The translations under genes and the position numbers were made by a program. DNA of 64,000 nt from Neopestalotiopsis rosae. Taxonomy: Eukaryota; Ascomycota; Sordariomycetes; Amphisphaeriales; Sporocadaceae. Position 1 is the stretch's first letter. Each line of letters starts with the position of its first letter. Below are positions 32,836-45,201 of the stretch, in pieces. The notes under the pieces were generated by a model that was not told the DNA's origin, searched no databases, and worked only from the letters and a program-made list of their open reading frames with translations. The DNA lies in assembly GCA_023078685.1 (NCBI GenBank), contig JALGAS010000002.1, positions 4,588,001-4,652,000 of the forward strand, in the 5' to 3' direction.

Positions 32836-35800
32836 ATTTTTCTGGCCTCCCAGCAGCTGGCTGATTGTCTGCGGCGCGTGATGGCCGGGCACGGCGGCGG
32901 TGGGAGTCCACTGGGCAACGTCGTGGGCGGTGAGAGGCAAAGAGGCGCCGGCGGAGGGGGGCTGTGATTATTCCATTATTCTGCCCTGTCCAGGCAACCA
33001 ATTTCTTCTCTGCAGCTTGCTGGACTGCCTGGAGAAGATTTTTCTGTTGGGTCACGAAATCAAACGGGCGCAGATGGTGCTTGACTACGGCTGGAGATGC
33101 CTTGCTGTACGAGTAGTGGGTCGTCTTTTGTGAGTTCATGTGTCTATTCTCTATCTTTACTGTCCTATAAAGTGTCTTCAGAGTCTCCTCGTTAACCGCG
33201 GCGTTCTGTGTTTCTCTACTGCAGTATAGAATAACTTCAATTGCGTTCCATAGTCTGTTAATTAGAGAAGTCCATGCAGACAGATATCTGCTCAATTGAC
33301 CACTGATATAAATAATCAGAAGGCTGGGTCAGTGTTTTCTAGGCGTCAGACACTCCAGCTTATCTATCTACATTAAATACTTGACATCAGTCATCGTGGT
33401 TACTCAGTCTGAGGCGAGTCACTCTTGTTCACCACGTTGTCAAGCTCCAAAATCCATGTCCTTTGATAGACGATAAGAAGCGCGTAATTGACAGAATCAG
33501 ATATTCTTGTGCAATATTGTTTTTCTGGTGAAAGTTGTAACATGCTAGACTCTTAAAGGGAATTTTGATTGCCATTGATATCAGCTTGCTACATGCAAAC
33601 GGCGCCTTACGAATCACAGAAAGAGCACGTGAATGTAGGCTATTTGAACTTGAGTGGAGATATGTTTCACAATAACAGATAACTCCTTATCACCATTATG
33701 TCTTGATCTAATTTTATGTCCCAGCTAATGCCATCACATGTCTGGATCTGGTCTTTGCTGATGGCAATATGGTACTGACAGCTCTGCTGACGCCTATGTT
33801 GGCGGCACTGTGGTTTGTTACCTAGGTATTTTCAAGCCACAGCGCAAAAATTTAAACAAATAACAGGCTTGAATGGGGTCAATTTTTGGTTGCTTTGGTC
33901 AATGTTTCCGAGGCACGTACCTGTGTTACTCGTCTCTGGTACCTCGAGAATCGATTTCGCATGCGACTGGTCAGTCTATGTGCTGCTAGGAGTTCGAATC
34001 AAAGACAAACGAGTGAGTTGGGAGTACTCGAGTGCTGAGACTACTGCATCGAACTTATGAGGATCACTTTGCACCTGGCCACATATTTTCATGCCTCAAG
34101 CTGTCTCTGTTCCCTTTGATCTAGATTTCTAGTTGTGATGCATCCGCAATGGAGCCTTGTATAGAAGCTGCCGCGAATATGTACCTAAGACTCTGCGCAA
34201 GTGCGCATCGTAAACTACTCAAAACCCTCTTTGGGATCATCTCCAAGTACAAATCTATCTTCAAAGTCTCATCTCGAGTTTCATGTCCTCAATGCAAATC
34301 TCGGACGCGTTCTGCGATGATAATTCTGACGGTTTACATACTCAATCAAGGCCTATAAGCCTTGCGTCTCGAAGTTCATCTACACCATCTCAGGGGACCA
34401 TTTAGCGACAGGCGAGAGAACCTTCTGAGGCACTATAGGCAGCCTCGCTAAACTTTCGGGCTCTCTATAATCAGTTGCTTTTGGCGTGGACTCGATCTAC
34501 TGTAATCATGATTCATATATGACTACATGAACAGCTCGTTTGGCACACGTGGGCAGAGATTGAAGATCAATATGGCCTCATTAACAATCAGAACCCACAA
34601 TTCTGAGGCATATTTAAATAGATTGACTTGTCTTTTGCTGTTATTAAAAGTCGTTTGACGCCCACGTGAGTTCGCTGACAACGCCTCTCCTGGCTTGTCC
34701 GATTGTAGAAAGCCACATCTGCAATTCGACGTCTGCGCTGTCAGCCTCGATGCGCTGAAGAATGGATTTCAGAAGCACAAATTCATTCCACTCTCCGTAA
34801 TCTAGTTTGCTACGATCTCATGGACGTCGTTGGGTGGATTCCGTTCAGCATTCGTTTCTGCAAAACGCCTTTTCCATGTCAACCGTTTTCCGACCGTCTC
34901 TTGCTCTGTCTCAAGCTTTTACCCGCCGATCAACTGCCGGTAAGCTCCTGCCCTGTTCTGATTGACATATCATCTATCTATCTCGGAGAAAAGGATCTCG
35001 TTATTGGGGAGGGTGGATACCTGGTGACTGCTTGGGTCAGATGGCTCAAACCATGCTTGCTTCTCCAGGTCCCTTTCGCGGGACCTCGTGTCGACAACGT
35101 GCAAACAGCAATGTCTGATTTTAGGCATTTACCAAAGTGCTTCTTCTATAGCTTGCCGCCTCCCTTTGTATATGAGATCACGCTGCATTACCTGCCTGAG
35201 GTTTCAAGAGCAGAGCTTGCTGCGGAAGCTCTGGGTACCTGACCATCGTGCAGATCTGTAATTTCTATCGGCAGAGGGATTGAAGTCCCAGGCCCAGTTG
35301 TTTGTATTCTTCAATGACAACCTCTTTAATTGCAATTCGTCCACCAGCCACCTCGACGTTGTGTCAACACAATGACCAGCATCAAGAGTCTCCAGGCCAT
35401 GTCATCTTTGATTGAAGGACACCATCCTTGGGAATGTGCAAATTAATAGGCTAGCTGTCAAAGCTCTTCAGACGGTACCTTGCATACTGTGTGTATGTTT
35501 ACCCATGTCAAAGAACCTCGCCGGGGGATCAAAAGGTGGTCTGGCAAACCTTACTTTCCTCCGCCCTTCTACCGCCACAACTTGGAAACGCCCATTCGCG
35601 TTCTCTCACAAAGAAAAAAGCCACACCTTCCGGCTAAGAATCACACAAAAAAGGAACGAACTGTTATCTAGATTCCCATGAGGGGACTTTTGCTCGGGAG
35701 CCACATGACGCCTTCCGCTGCTCGCCAAGGCGTACAAGCGCAGCCGCCGGGAACAGCTTCATTTAGGCAAAAACGGGGTCTGGAAAGGACCCCCAAAGAA

Positions 35801-38800
35801 ACATTGCAGTTTGCGCTTCTTCCAGCCCCCTCTCTCCCTCTCCATCAGGCCCCTCCCCCCAAAGTGCGCGGAGCTTTGCAGCGGTTCCTTTCGAACAAAG
35901 CGCGGTAGGTAAGTCAGGCAAGTAAGCAAGGCATCTCTGGATCCATGCAGATCAGATCTTCCTCCTCTTCCGCTCGCCAGTCAGGAAGGAGGTTTTTTTG
36001 GCTGCAAAAAAAAATGTGGTCATGCGTACATCTGAGCTCCAAAGGGCATAGGGACGATCGGTTTCTGGTCTGACGATTCCAGGGAAACATCATCTTTGGT
36101 AAGCTAAGATCTCGACCAAGGTGGAAGCTTGCTGCGCCCTGCCCACAAACCGTGCTGGCCCGCGCTTCTCGGCTTGTCTTACCGGTATTGCGCCTTTGGG
36201 GGTGAGAGGTGAGAAAGCCATACAGTTGAACAATACCGAACTCCGTGTGCCGGATTTGCCATGCTCTCTGGGGCGGGTTGGTAGCGCTGAAAAGTTGTCT
36301 CCGCCATCCCACGAGCTGTCTCACGCTTTTTCCTTACGGGTCAATGTCTCAATTATCCGCATGTTTCCGGGAGAGGACGCCACAGGTCTCTCTTTACGAT
36401 GTCAGACCGCCAGTATTCTCGATAGATATTCACAGGTGTTTCTAGTCCATGTTTGCATCCCATACTTGCTTGTAGTGACAAGACGTAGCGGACATCCGTT
36501 TCTTGTGCCCTGATGATGCTATCCGCTATACGTCTATTGGGCTACCATTTTGGTATGCAGCCACAACACCGCGATCGGTCAGACCATTCAAAAGATGGTC
36601 ATGTAGCCAGCGGCTAGACCTGTTTTGGGGACTGTTCCAGGCACGGCGCCGCGATTACTACCCCAGACTGTCTTTTGACAGCCATCGGCAGAGAGAGATC
36701 ATCAAGATCGTAGGATGGACGGGCGGAGGGCGGGGGGTTGAGCTAGTGCGTGTAATTGTTGTCATGCTTGACAGCTTCATCAGGGGTGTGGTCATGTTGT
36801 CGGATCTGCAACAAGGGTAGGGTAGGAGGGGGGAAGGGGGGAGTTCAAGGTTAGGTAGCAGCAAGCAGGAGAAGAGAAATGGACAAGTCCACCCGGGTGT
36901 CTGTTCCCACTCCAGCGTCGCATCCCAAGCCGGAAGGAAGCTCGAGAAGCGAGTGTGTGCGAATGCAAGGCCTCGATCAGTCAGTTCACTCCGGGCGATT
37001 GGGTTCGTCATGCTTGGTTGTGTGCTTGCTCCCCCTCGCCCTTCTGCGCACAGTCGTTGAGCTAACCCAAAGACCTTGTTGATCTGCAAGAGCTCAGCTT
37101 GTCCCTTTCAGCGGAGGTTTGGTGGAGTCGTCCTGCAAAGAAATAGCAGGAGCTGATATGTATAATAGGCCATATTATAGCCCACCCCTCCTCTCTTACG
37201 GCCTCATGCATGACACGAGACCCTCCGAACCTTGGTCTCAAAGAGAGAGCGAGAGCGAGGAAAGAATAAGGCAACTACTTGGAATTTATGGTGGCACGCC
37301 ATTTTCTGGGGGGACACAGGACTCGAGCGTTTTGATACTGAAGGAAAGGGACCCCGTGGGGGGTGCAAATAGACTCAATGCATGTCTTTCATATCATGCA
37401 AGGAATAGGCTTAAAGCAGCTATTAAGAGTCCTGGCTGTGGGAAGCCCATCCTTGCAATCATTGAGGTCTGTAGACGTCCAGTTCCTGGATCCCCACATG
37501 AACGCAATATATTGTTTTCAAGTAGTGGCTGATGACTATGGGGAAGTTGGCGAGATGTCAGTCGTGTCACCAGCACAACCTATTATGTATAATCTTCGCT
37601 ATCAACGTGCTTTCACAACATCTGATGATGCGGCGTATAAAAGCAGTGTACTATATTGACCATCCTGCACGGGCGCCACAGCGACCGACACCACTGAGAA
37701 TGCCTTTTCTCGATCTCACAACCTAATCTGATGCCGATTTGATAGAAATAATCATCGCGATATAGACGCTCTTGTTCCTTTTCCCAGAGTCGTTCATGTC
37801 CCGGTCCTTGCGTCCCAAAAGCAAAGCCGACATGTTCGAGTTCTCGCAAAAGGACATCCAATGAGTTCCTGAAACTCCGGGATCACTCGCGGCGCATCAC
37901 TTGGGTCGCCAGACTCCTGCGGCGCATATGTCCTCATGTTCTGTACTTCCAGAGATCCAGCCTTTTTGACTATCCGTACTACGGAGTGGCGACCTTCCGA
38001 CCACGTTCCACAGAAAAGCCACTGACTTGTGTTCCCCCCTCTTGGTACTTGTTCCCAAAGTCCATCTCCCCTACTACTGTGTGATACGTAGAGAAGCAAA
38101 AAAGCGCGAAGAGGACGACGAAATAAGAAAAAAGTTTTGTGCATTCCTTTTCTTTTCTCATAATGTGGAGAGGGTTCTAGTAGTTCATGATCACAACATG
38201 ACCGCAGCACCAGGAACCCACATAACAACAGGAAATACCCCCTTGCCTTGCAAACGCCCACGCTACACAACATGCTGTTGTGCAAACTTGGGGGGAAAAA
38301 AGAAAAAGGGAATCCTGCGACACACAAAGACCATGGGCCCATTGGACATGAGTGCTATTTATGTGCATCTCAATGGAATATTACCCAACTTGGCTGGCCT
38401 TGCAAATGATATGTGCTTTTTCCTCATCATTTCCTTCAGAAACCGCCCTATGCAAAGTACTTGAGGCGAGGAGCCACACTAAACAATTTTGGTGTGGCGG
38501 TTCCTACAAGACCAAAGGAAAAGAAAGAAAATACATCATAGTTCTTTTGGCTCCTTGAATGACAGTTTCAGAAATGGCCGTGGGGATAGGTAGTAGGGCG
38601 TTGTGCAACAAGGAACCATCACGCCTATTGTGCAATCGCAAAACAGATTTTGTGTGTGTGCACCGGCAAATGCCCAGAGGTCGCATTAAGCTATTCAAGC
38701 TTAACTGCAATAAGCATTGTTATCCCGGAGAATTCTGTCATTTGAAAGAATATATACAACATAAATGTCTGGCTGGGGGCTGGGGGAGTTCGCGCATGGT

Positions 38801-39689
38801 ATTATATCGGGGTCGTATTCCGGAGTGCGACGTCAATATAAACCATGGGAATTTGGGTGTGGCTGGCTGTTCGTTCTCTCTTTGATGGGCGGCAATGTCG
38901 TGACCTGCTCAAACAGGTCTGGTCGCCCTTGAGACTTGTTATCTCGACTGACCTTGGTATGGACTGCGACACCAAGGCATCAATGTAGGCTCTTGTGTGC
39001 AGAAATTACAACGGCCTTTAGTCTTCAACCAGCAAGTAGTCCTCGTTGTAGCATTTAGTGTGGTTGATATCATGCAGCAATCGGCACACAATGAACACCA
39101 TGATGAGGATAATTTTTGGGTTTGTATTCGTTGTAGATTTGTACAAGCATCAGGAAACATGACCGATTCCGATGAGTAGGTTTTGTTTCTATATACTAAG
39201 ATTGATGATCCCTTGCTTGAGTAGACGTTTGAAAACGTAAAACAAGATTGGGAACCAAAAGTCCCTGACAACACCATGTTGTTTGTTATTTCGCCGCCGA
39301 AGCGCCTTAGGTCTTTTTCGCAAAAAGAAAAATTCGTGACCGCATTATTCAACCCCTGAATAATTAACCCGAATAAAACAAGAAAAAAGGCTTTCCAACG
39401 CCGAGAACTCCCACACGCTTTCCAGGATTGCCGCTCCATGATGCGAACCAAGGAAAATAGTAAAAGGAAAAAAGTGATTTGCCACAATCTGAGTTGTATC
39501 GCGCACCTGAAGAATGGAATGTCTATATATACAAAAACAAGACAATGTTGTAAAGAATGCATTGCTTGAAAAAAATAATGACCGAGAGGAAAACAAAGTT
39601 GTTCGCCTAGGACAAAGTAAATGGTGTTGCTGCTGCTTGACGCCTTTGTAGTAGAGTGAGGGTCGCAAAAATGATTGAATGAGCCTGAC
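32836..39689. other. About 6.9 kb without a recognisable gene
   Basis: It lies between the snoRNA host promoter and the 3' end of the homeobox gene. I checked both strands for domain text, splice-linked exons and tRNA B boxes and found none that stand up. Open frames of up to about 150 codons (for example near 32.8-33.3 kb and 34.8-35.2 kb) have no recognisable motif. The part near 38.9-39.7 kb is probably 3' untranslated sequence and terminator of the homeobox gene. Confidence 0.4.
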
Positions 39690-41867
39690 TTAGGCAGTGT
39701 GAGAAAAGGCTTGCGGGGCAGGACCGTTGCTGAAGCTACGCTTTCGCTTCATGTAGCTATCGTGCGAGTAGTCGTCGGATCGCTCAGAGCTCTGGGGCTG
39801 GCTCGTGTTTCCGCCAAACGAGTCTCTCATGGGAGTCCTGGTGCTTGATCCAGGCATGCCGCCGTGGAGAGCGTGCGAAAAGTCATGAGGGGGCGCGATG
39901 GGTGCGCTCATCTGGGGCATGGAGTAGTCGGAGAGCCCGGATCGAATGCCTGGAGTTCTCGGCTGTGTAAAGTCGACGGGTGCCGTGAGGGGAGCTGACG
40001 GGAAGCTAGATGTATAGGCTGAAGAGTAGGGAGTAGCCGACGTCGCACGAGGGGTGGCGGGTCCGTTGCCCTGCAGGTTGTGCGCCGAGGAAACCGATCG
40101 GTACTGTTGGGTCCGCAGATCCAAGTTCAGCGGAAGAGTGGCCGTCGCTGCGCGAAGGCGCGAGTTCTGCGGGGGGTGCTGAAGTGTAGTAGGCAGGCTC
40201 GAGTAGTTGATGTGCGTCGGAGATGATTGCATGGAACCAGCTACAGGGAGATTAGCTTTGGCTTTGTACCGTTTGTTAAGTGTCAACCTACCGGAATATG
40301 ATCCGGATTCGTAGTTCATGCCACTGTTGGAAGTCGAACCGCCTTGTTCGGACGGGTAGTGACGGCCTCCAATCGCAGGGCTCGCGTTGCCACTCTGGTA
40401 GCCATAGTCAATTGCATCGCCCTTCCACGACATGCTCGTTCTGAGCGGCGACTGCATGGTATCCGATCGGGATCTGGACATGGTCTCGCGGAGCTGGAGC
40501 GGCTGCAATGGCCGGACCTGCTGTCTCGATTGCATCTGCATAGCTCCATCCTGTCTGGCGAATGGGTTCGAAGTACGGGGGCCACTGGTCATCGGGCTCG
40601 CAAGGTGACTGGCGTAGTATCCCCTGTCATTGGAAGTGGCTGACATGGGCGAGAGCATATCTGGGGAGCTCTGGCTGTAACCAATGCCGCCGAAGGATGG
40701 GTTCATTCCCGTGGGAGACATGTTCGCATCTCCGTCGCCTCTCCTGATGGTGTCCAGCATCAGAGGTCTAATCATGTGCTCTGCATATGACTGTGTTTGG
40801 AAGTCGATGTGCGGCGTAATGGGGGGAGTGTTGATCGTGTGAACTGCTCCGTATGGGGAGTGGAGAGCCTGAACATTGTCAAAATCATCAGGGACAGCAC
40901 GCATCTTGATCATGCGATCACGGTCATCAGCTGTAAGGCGCTTGATCTTTGCACGTCTGTAACTTATTAGCATGATTGATGGTCAGTCTTCACCAGTTTT
41001 GGAACTTACCGGTTCTGGAACCAAACCTGGACCTGCCTTGGGCTGAGTCCAGGAATTTCCCTCGAGAGACGCTCGCGGTGGGCGGCATCAGGGTGTGGTT
41101 GCTTGGCGAACTCGCTCATTAGGAAACGAGTTTGCTGGTGAGTAAGACTTGCACTTGTTAGCGATGACTAGGCCCACACACAGTCGAAATGCTTACCGGA
41201 AACGCTTCATCTTCCTTCTGGCTGCGGTGCGCTCAGCTGCGGTCATCGGTCGGCTCGTCTCGCCCTCACCATCTCCCTCGATATCGAGCATGTCTTCATC
41301 ATCCATAAGTTCATCATCTTCCTCTTTGCTCATGACTCCGTCGTCGAGCACACTCTGCTCTCGGCCAATTTCTTGGGCACGGTCGGCTGAAGAGGCCGAG
41401 GTGGGTTCATTCACGTTGGCAGGTCCAGCAGGGGCAGTTGATACCGACAACTCGTCCTGGGTGTTCTCTCTCTTGATTCCAGTTGCATCCGACGCCTCGT
41501 GAGTTGGTGACTCCATCTTTGGGGCGCTCATGGCCTGGCCGTTACCAGTCTGCGACTGAGTTCCGGGAGAGCTCACCATGTTGGAGCCGGGGTGGTTGGC
41601 AGTCTCGCCAGAGGCCGCAGAAGTACCAGAAGGGGGAGGAATCGTACTAGCATTGCTATTGCTGTTGCTCGATGCTTGTTGGAAAGGCTGAGCGAATAGA
41701 TTGGGCTCCCCAGGAGGAAGGTAGGAGTAGTGACCCTGCCACTCAGGTTGTGAAGAAAGCGGGCCCTCAAAGTTCGACATACGTGGGTTCGTGGGCTTGT
41801 GTAGTAGGGTCTGGTACTTGCTGGACCAATGGCTTGACTCCGAATCTGGCTGTCTGGTAACAAGCAT
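39690..41867 (-). CDS. htf1: Homeobox transcription factor, Htf1/Hox2 type
   Basis: Four exons on the minus strand: 41867-41197, 41147-41010, 40956-40292 and 40240-39690. The introns are 49, 53 and 51 nt. The last is a multiple of three and reads through in frame, but has a GTAGGT donor, GCTAAT branch and CTGTAG acceptor. The protein is 674 aa when all are removed. An acidic stretch (MSKEEDDELMDDEDMLD) precedes the homeodomain at about residues 218-277, whose helix 3 reads VQVWFQNRRAKIKRL. Ser/Pro/Gln-rich sequence follows, with a conserved-looking block AVPDDFDNVQALHSPYGAVH. Htf1/Hox2 in Magnaporthe and Fusarium is a nuclear regulator needed for conidium formation on phialides; orthology here is inferred from the homeodomain and the following block. 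An alternative start is the ATG at 41780 (MSNFEGPL). The upstream region is exceptionally long. Confidence 0.88.
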
Positions 41868-44800
41868 TGGGAAAGTTGTATCGTGAAATACTTGACGTTA
41901 CTGCGACACGAAAACGGTAGGGACACAGCAGCTCGTGGGACGAGGGCTTCGTATATGAGAGTTCAAGAAAGGCCTCTTAAATAACGAACGTGGGTGTTTT
42001 GTTTTCTTTTTTCGAGAAGGCCTGGCAGTCTGGCTGGGAATGTGACGTCCTTGTTGTTTTTCTTGGGGCAAAAGCAGCTCCTGCTCCTGTTTGCACTACA
42101 AAGGCTGAGATTCAACGATAGGAAGCCGGCTCTCAAGAAGAAAGAAGAGCAAGTCGTCAAGTCCTAGTGCTTTCCGAGCTCTTCACCACGGTGTGTTATA
42201 GAAGTGTGATAAATATCAACCTCAAGTTGAAGTTCTAGAGTGATCGTCGTCAAGACGGCGGCAACGACTTGTAAGTGATCTTTTCCTGTGAATAAAGATC
42301 GAGACCAGCCCTGCAAGTAAAGGTAGACGGGATATAAACCACTGGCGGAAGGATCCCTCAAAGTGGAAGCGTAGATAGAATCGAAGAGAAAACGAAGGTG
42401 AAGGTGAAGCCAATGAAAAGGGTAGTTGGATAGAAGAAACGAAGGAAGTCGTTGGTACAGTTGAGCCTCTCTAGGAATTCGGGAACCTGATATGTATAAT
42501 AAATTGAGAAGCGTTTAAACGATGGTGGCTCCCGGTGGGGTTGATCGCCTCAACATGCCTGGACTCGAAGGACCCAGTTATTATGTATGGGTTCGAGGTT
42601 TGGCCTGTGGTTGTAACAAGACGGCATGTCGAGGGGTCCCTTGTTTGTATGGATGGCAGAGGTGGAATTAATACCGGCCAGTATGGCATACCCTGACGGA
42701 GAAATGTCCAGGCTGGATCCGAACGAACGACAGGGACTGCACGGATGGTGGATGAACGATCACAAGCCGTCCATGGGTGTTGGGGGTGACTTCGGACGAT
42801 ACGTGACAAGTTTACGGTAGAGATATCGAGGAAGTTTCGAGCTGCCCGTTTTGAAGAGGGTCCCCAGCGTTGGATCTGAACGGAGTCCCCGCCCACAGGC
42901 ACAGGTAAGAGAGATTGTAGGGAGTCAGGACATTCAGCCACACATTGTACTCCTCTGCTGCTTGCTCTTGCCCATCAACCACTGGCGGTAGTCTTTGTGC
43001 ATACTTCGTACATACCCTGGGTGTCACTTATTCTTATGAATGTCATTTGTTCTGTTGGCTCGCACCTAATTATGACGGTTCCTCTCTCTGATCGTTGGAT
43101 TGAAGCGCGAGCCGCGACTAAATTCGGAGCATTTTTAAGCAAGCAAAGCACCTTTGGTTTCTAGTCTAGTCCAGTTCAGACACCAAAAGTAGACGTTTTG
43201 GCATAGTGCTGAGCTTGTTGGTGAGAGAGCCTCCGGCGGATAGTGAGACTTGCGCGCCGTGAGCGACCCGCTGAAAAGAGATGGAGAGGAGGGGATCGAT
43301 GAAGTTTAGCGGCATTAGTTCTACGTCTTTTAGGTGGGAAGACCCTACTAGGACTTGCCTGAAAGAGAAAAGCTTGCAGAAAGGGTATCGAGTCTCGACA
43401 CATTCAAAGAGCTGTAATAGCAAATGATGGCTTTCTACACTATACTAACAGTCAGTAATGTACCGACCAGTGGCTCTCTCCATCATTTCGCAAGCCAGCG
43501 GAGCGCGTTGAAAGCGCGGATAAACGCATGACCGTAACTAAACTGTGATCGAATTTGATCCAATGGGAGCGTCGAGACCTTCCGCTTTGTTGTGTGGTCC
43601 CCCCCGTTTGGCCTGTCGGAGTCTTCAAAGTGCGTAGGTAGGTCGGTAGGCAGGAGGGTGTGTTTCTATGCGTCACGATTCACCTCGCAGCAATTGACGA
43701 CCAGCATGCAGACGAGCAGTGAGCTCTTCGTCATTGCATGGGAGTGGGGGGAGTGCATGGAACAACTGAAAGCAAGGGTCGCAATGTCTAATGCCTGATC
43801 CCGGCGAGCCGGACAGGGAGCAATGGGAAGATCAGCCTCCCTGCCGAAGAGCAGAGAGCCCATGTCAGCAACCGTGGGACAACAAGGGAAGGGAGAGAGC
43901 CAGACGGAGGAAAAGAACAAAACAGAATAAAATAAAAAGAGTACATAGAGAAAAGACGTCGTATCCCTAAACGATCATGAATTCCACTAGCAAGGTTCGA
44001 GGCTGAACGTCAGTCGAAAATCGCAAGCAGAACATTCGTGGGAATTTACAAGATGCCCCATTGCTAATGTTACTTGAGTGAAAGCCCCGCCAGTTGGCCG
44101 ACGACAGCCAAAATGAGACTTATGAGATCATATACTACCAGCAATGCCTAACATACATACCGCAGACTCACTTCGTAGACTTGAATTCAGTATAATCCAA
44201 TGAGCGAATTACACACATGTCCAGGTATCTAGTAGTTGAACCGTTGAACAAGGCAGGCAAGTCCGACGACGGTTCGGGTGCTGTAACTTGGCTAGATACC
44301 TAGCAGCGAACCGACCACAAAACCCCAAACGGAAGAACGCGTTGGTGCGTGATGGGTACGCGGGAGTGCTGGATCAAGCATGAACACTGAACGAGACGGA
44401 CTGACTGAATAGGAGACAAGCGGGCCAACTAAAAATTGTGCCTACTAGCTGTACCTACATTTTACCTCGCAGGCTATGTGGTTAGCGAGTTCTCTTCAGC
44501 GGGACCCGACCTAGGTAACCACAGCATCAGTACTATGGTAGGCTAGGCCATTGGCGCGGACGTAGAGGATCATAGGAACGCTCGCCGAACAAGCCGTAGC
44601 CTGATATGTTCGCTCCCAAGTACTACAACATAGTATGCTGCCCTTGATATTGATAAAAAAAAACAGAGCCTTTTTGGGTGTAGGCGGGGTTGGTGCTAGG
44701 CTCGAATGTCATGAATGCAGGCTGTTTGTACTTCTTTGATAGAAAAATACAAATTGTCAGTACCTGGTGTGGTAGCAGTGCAGCACATACTTCCATGTTG

Positions 44801-45167
44801 GTAGATTTTAGCTGCCTTGTATGCCGGCGGCATCAACTCACGGGTTGTACAACCTCTGTGACTTATCTGCTAGCAATTGCAACGTGATGGCTGCCAGCGA
44901 GCGGTCTATGGCGGTTTGCTAGACGGGGGCTCGAAAGGGGCAGCGGGTCAAGTATATTCCCATGTTGACTGCCTCTACCTTAGGGAAATAAGTCAATACT
45001 ACGGTACATTCTGGAAACAGGGCCTTGATGATGGTGGATTGCAAAACTTTTGCTAGTAGTTTCCTTCGTGATGTGTCATGACGTGTTGTGCTATTCTGTG
45101 CTTGTGCTGTACATGTTGGAGAAAACATGCAAAAATAAAAACCAGATGCCAGTTGATGCACGCCTCA

Positions 45168-45201
45168 CAGCAGCAGCAGCAGTAGTAGCAGCAGCAGGAT
45201 T
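45168..45201 (+). repeat. AGC/AGT microsatellite
   Basis: A run of AGC triplets interrupted by AGT triplets, within the gene-poor region. It gives an alanine-rich stretch in a short open frame that I do not regard as a gene. Confidence 0.7.

Noticed and set aside
32834..33295. 153-codon minus-strand open frame in front of the snoRNA host gene
   Set aside because: No family resemblance, and it would overlap the presumed host promoter. Upstream of a TATA-like element it is more likely non-coding.
33980..34010. tRNA-like GAGTTCGAATC
   Set aside because: The flanking five-base arms cannot pair into a T stem, and no A box or acceptor stem is found upstream. Similar TTCGA hits at 42.59, 43.99 and 48.98 kb fail the same test.
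34820..35242. 140-codon plus-strand open frame
   Set aside because: Hydrophobic patches look suggestive of a membrane protein, but there are no motifs, flanking exons or context.
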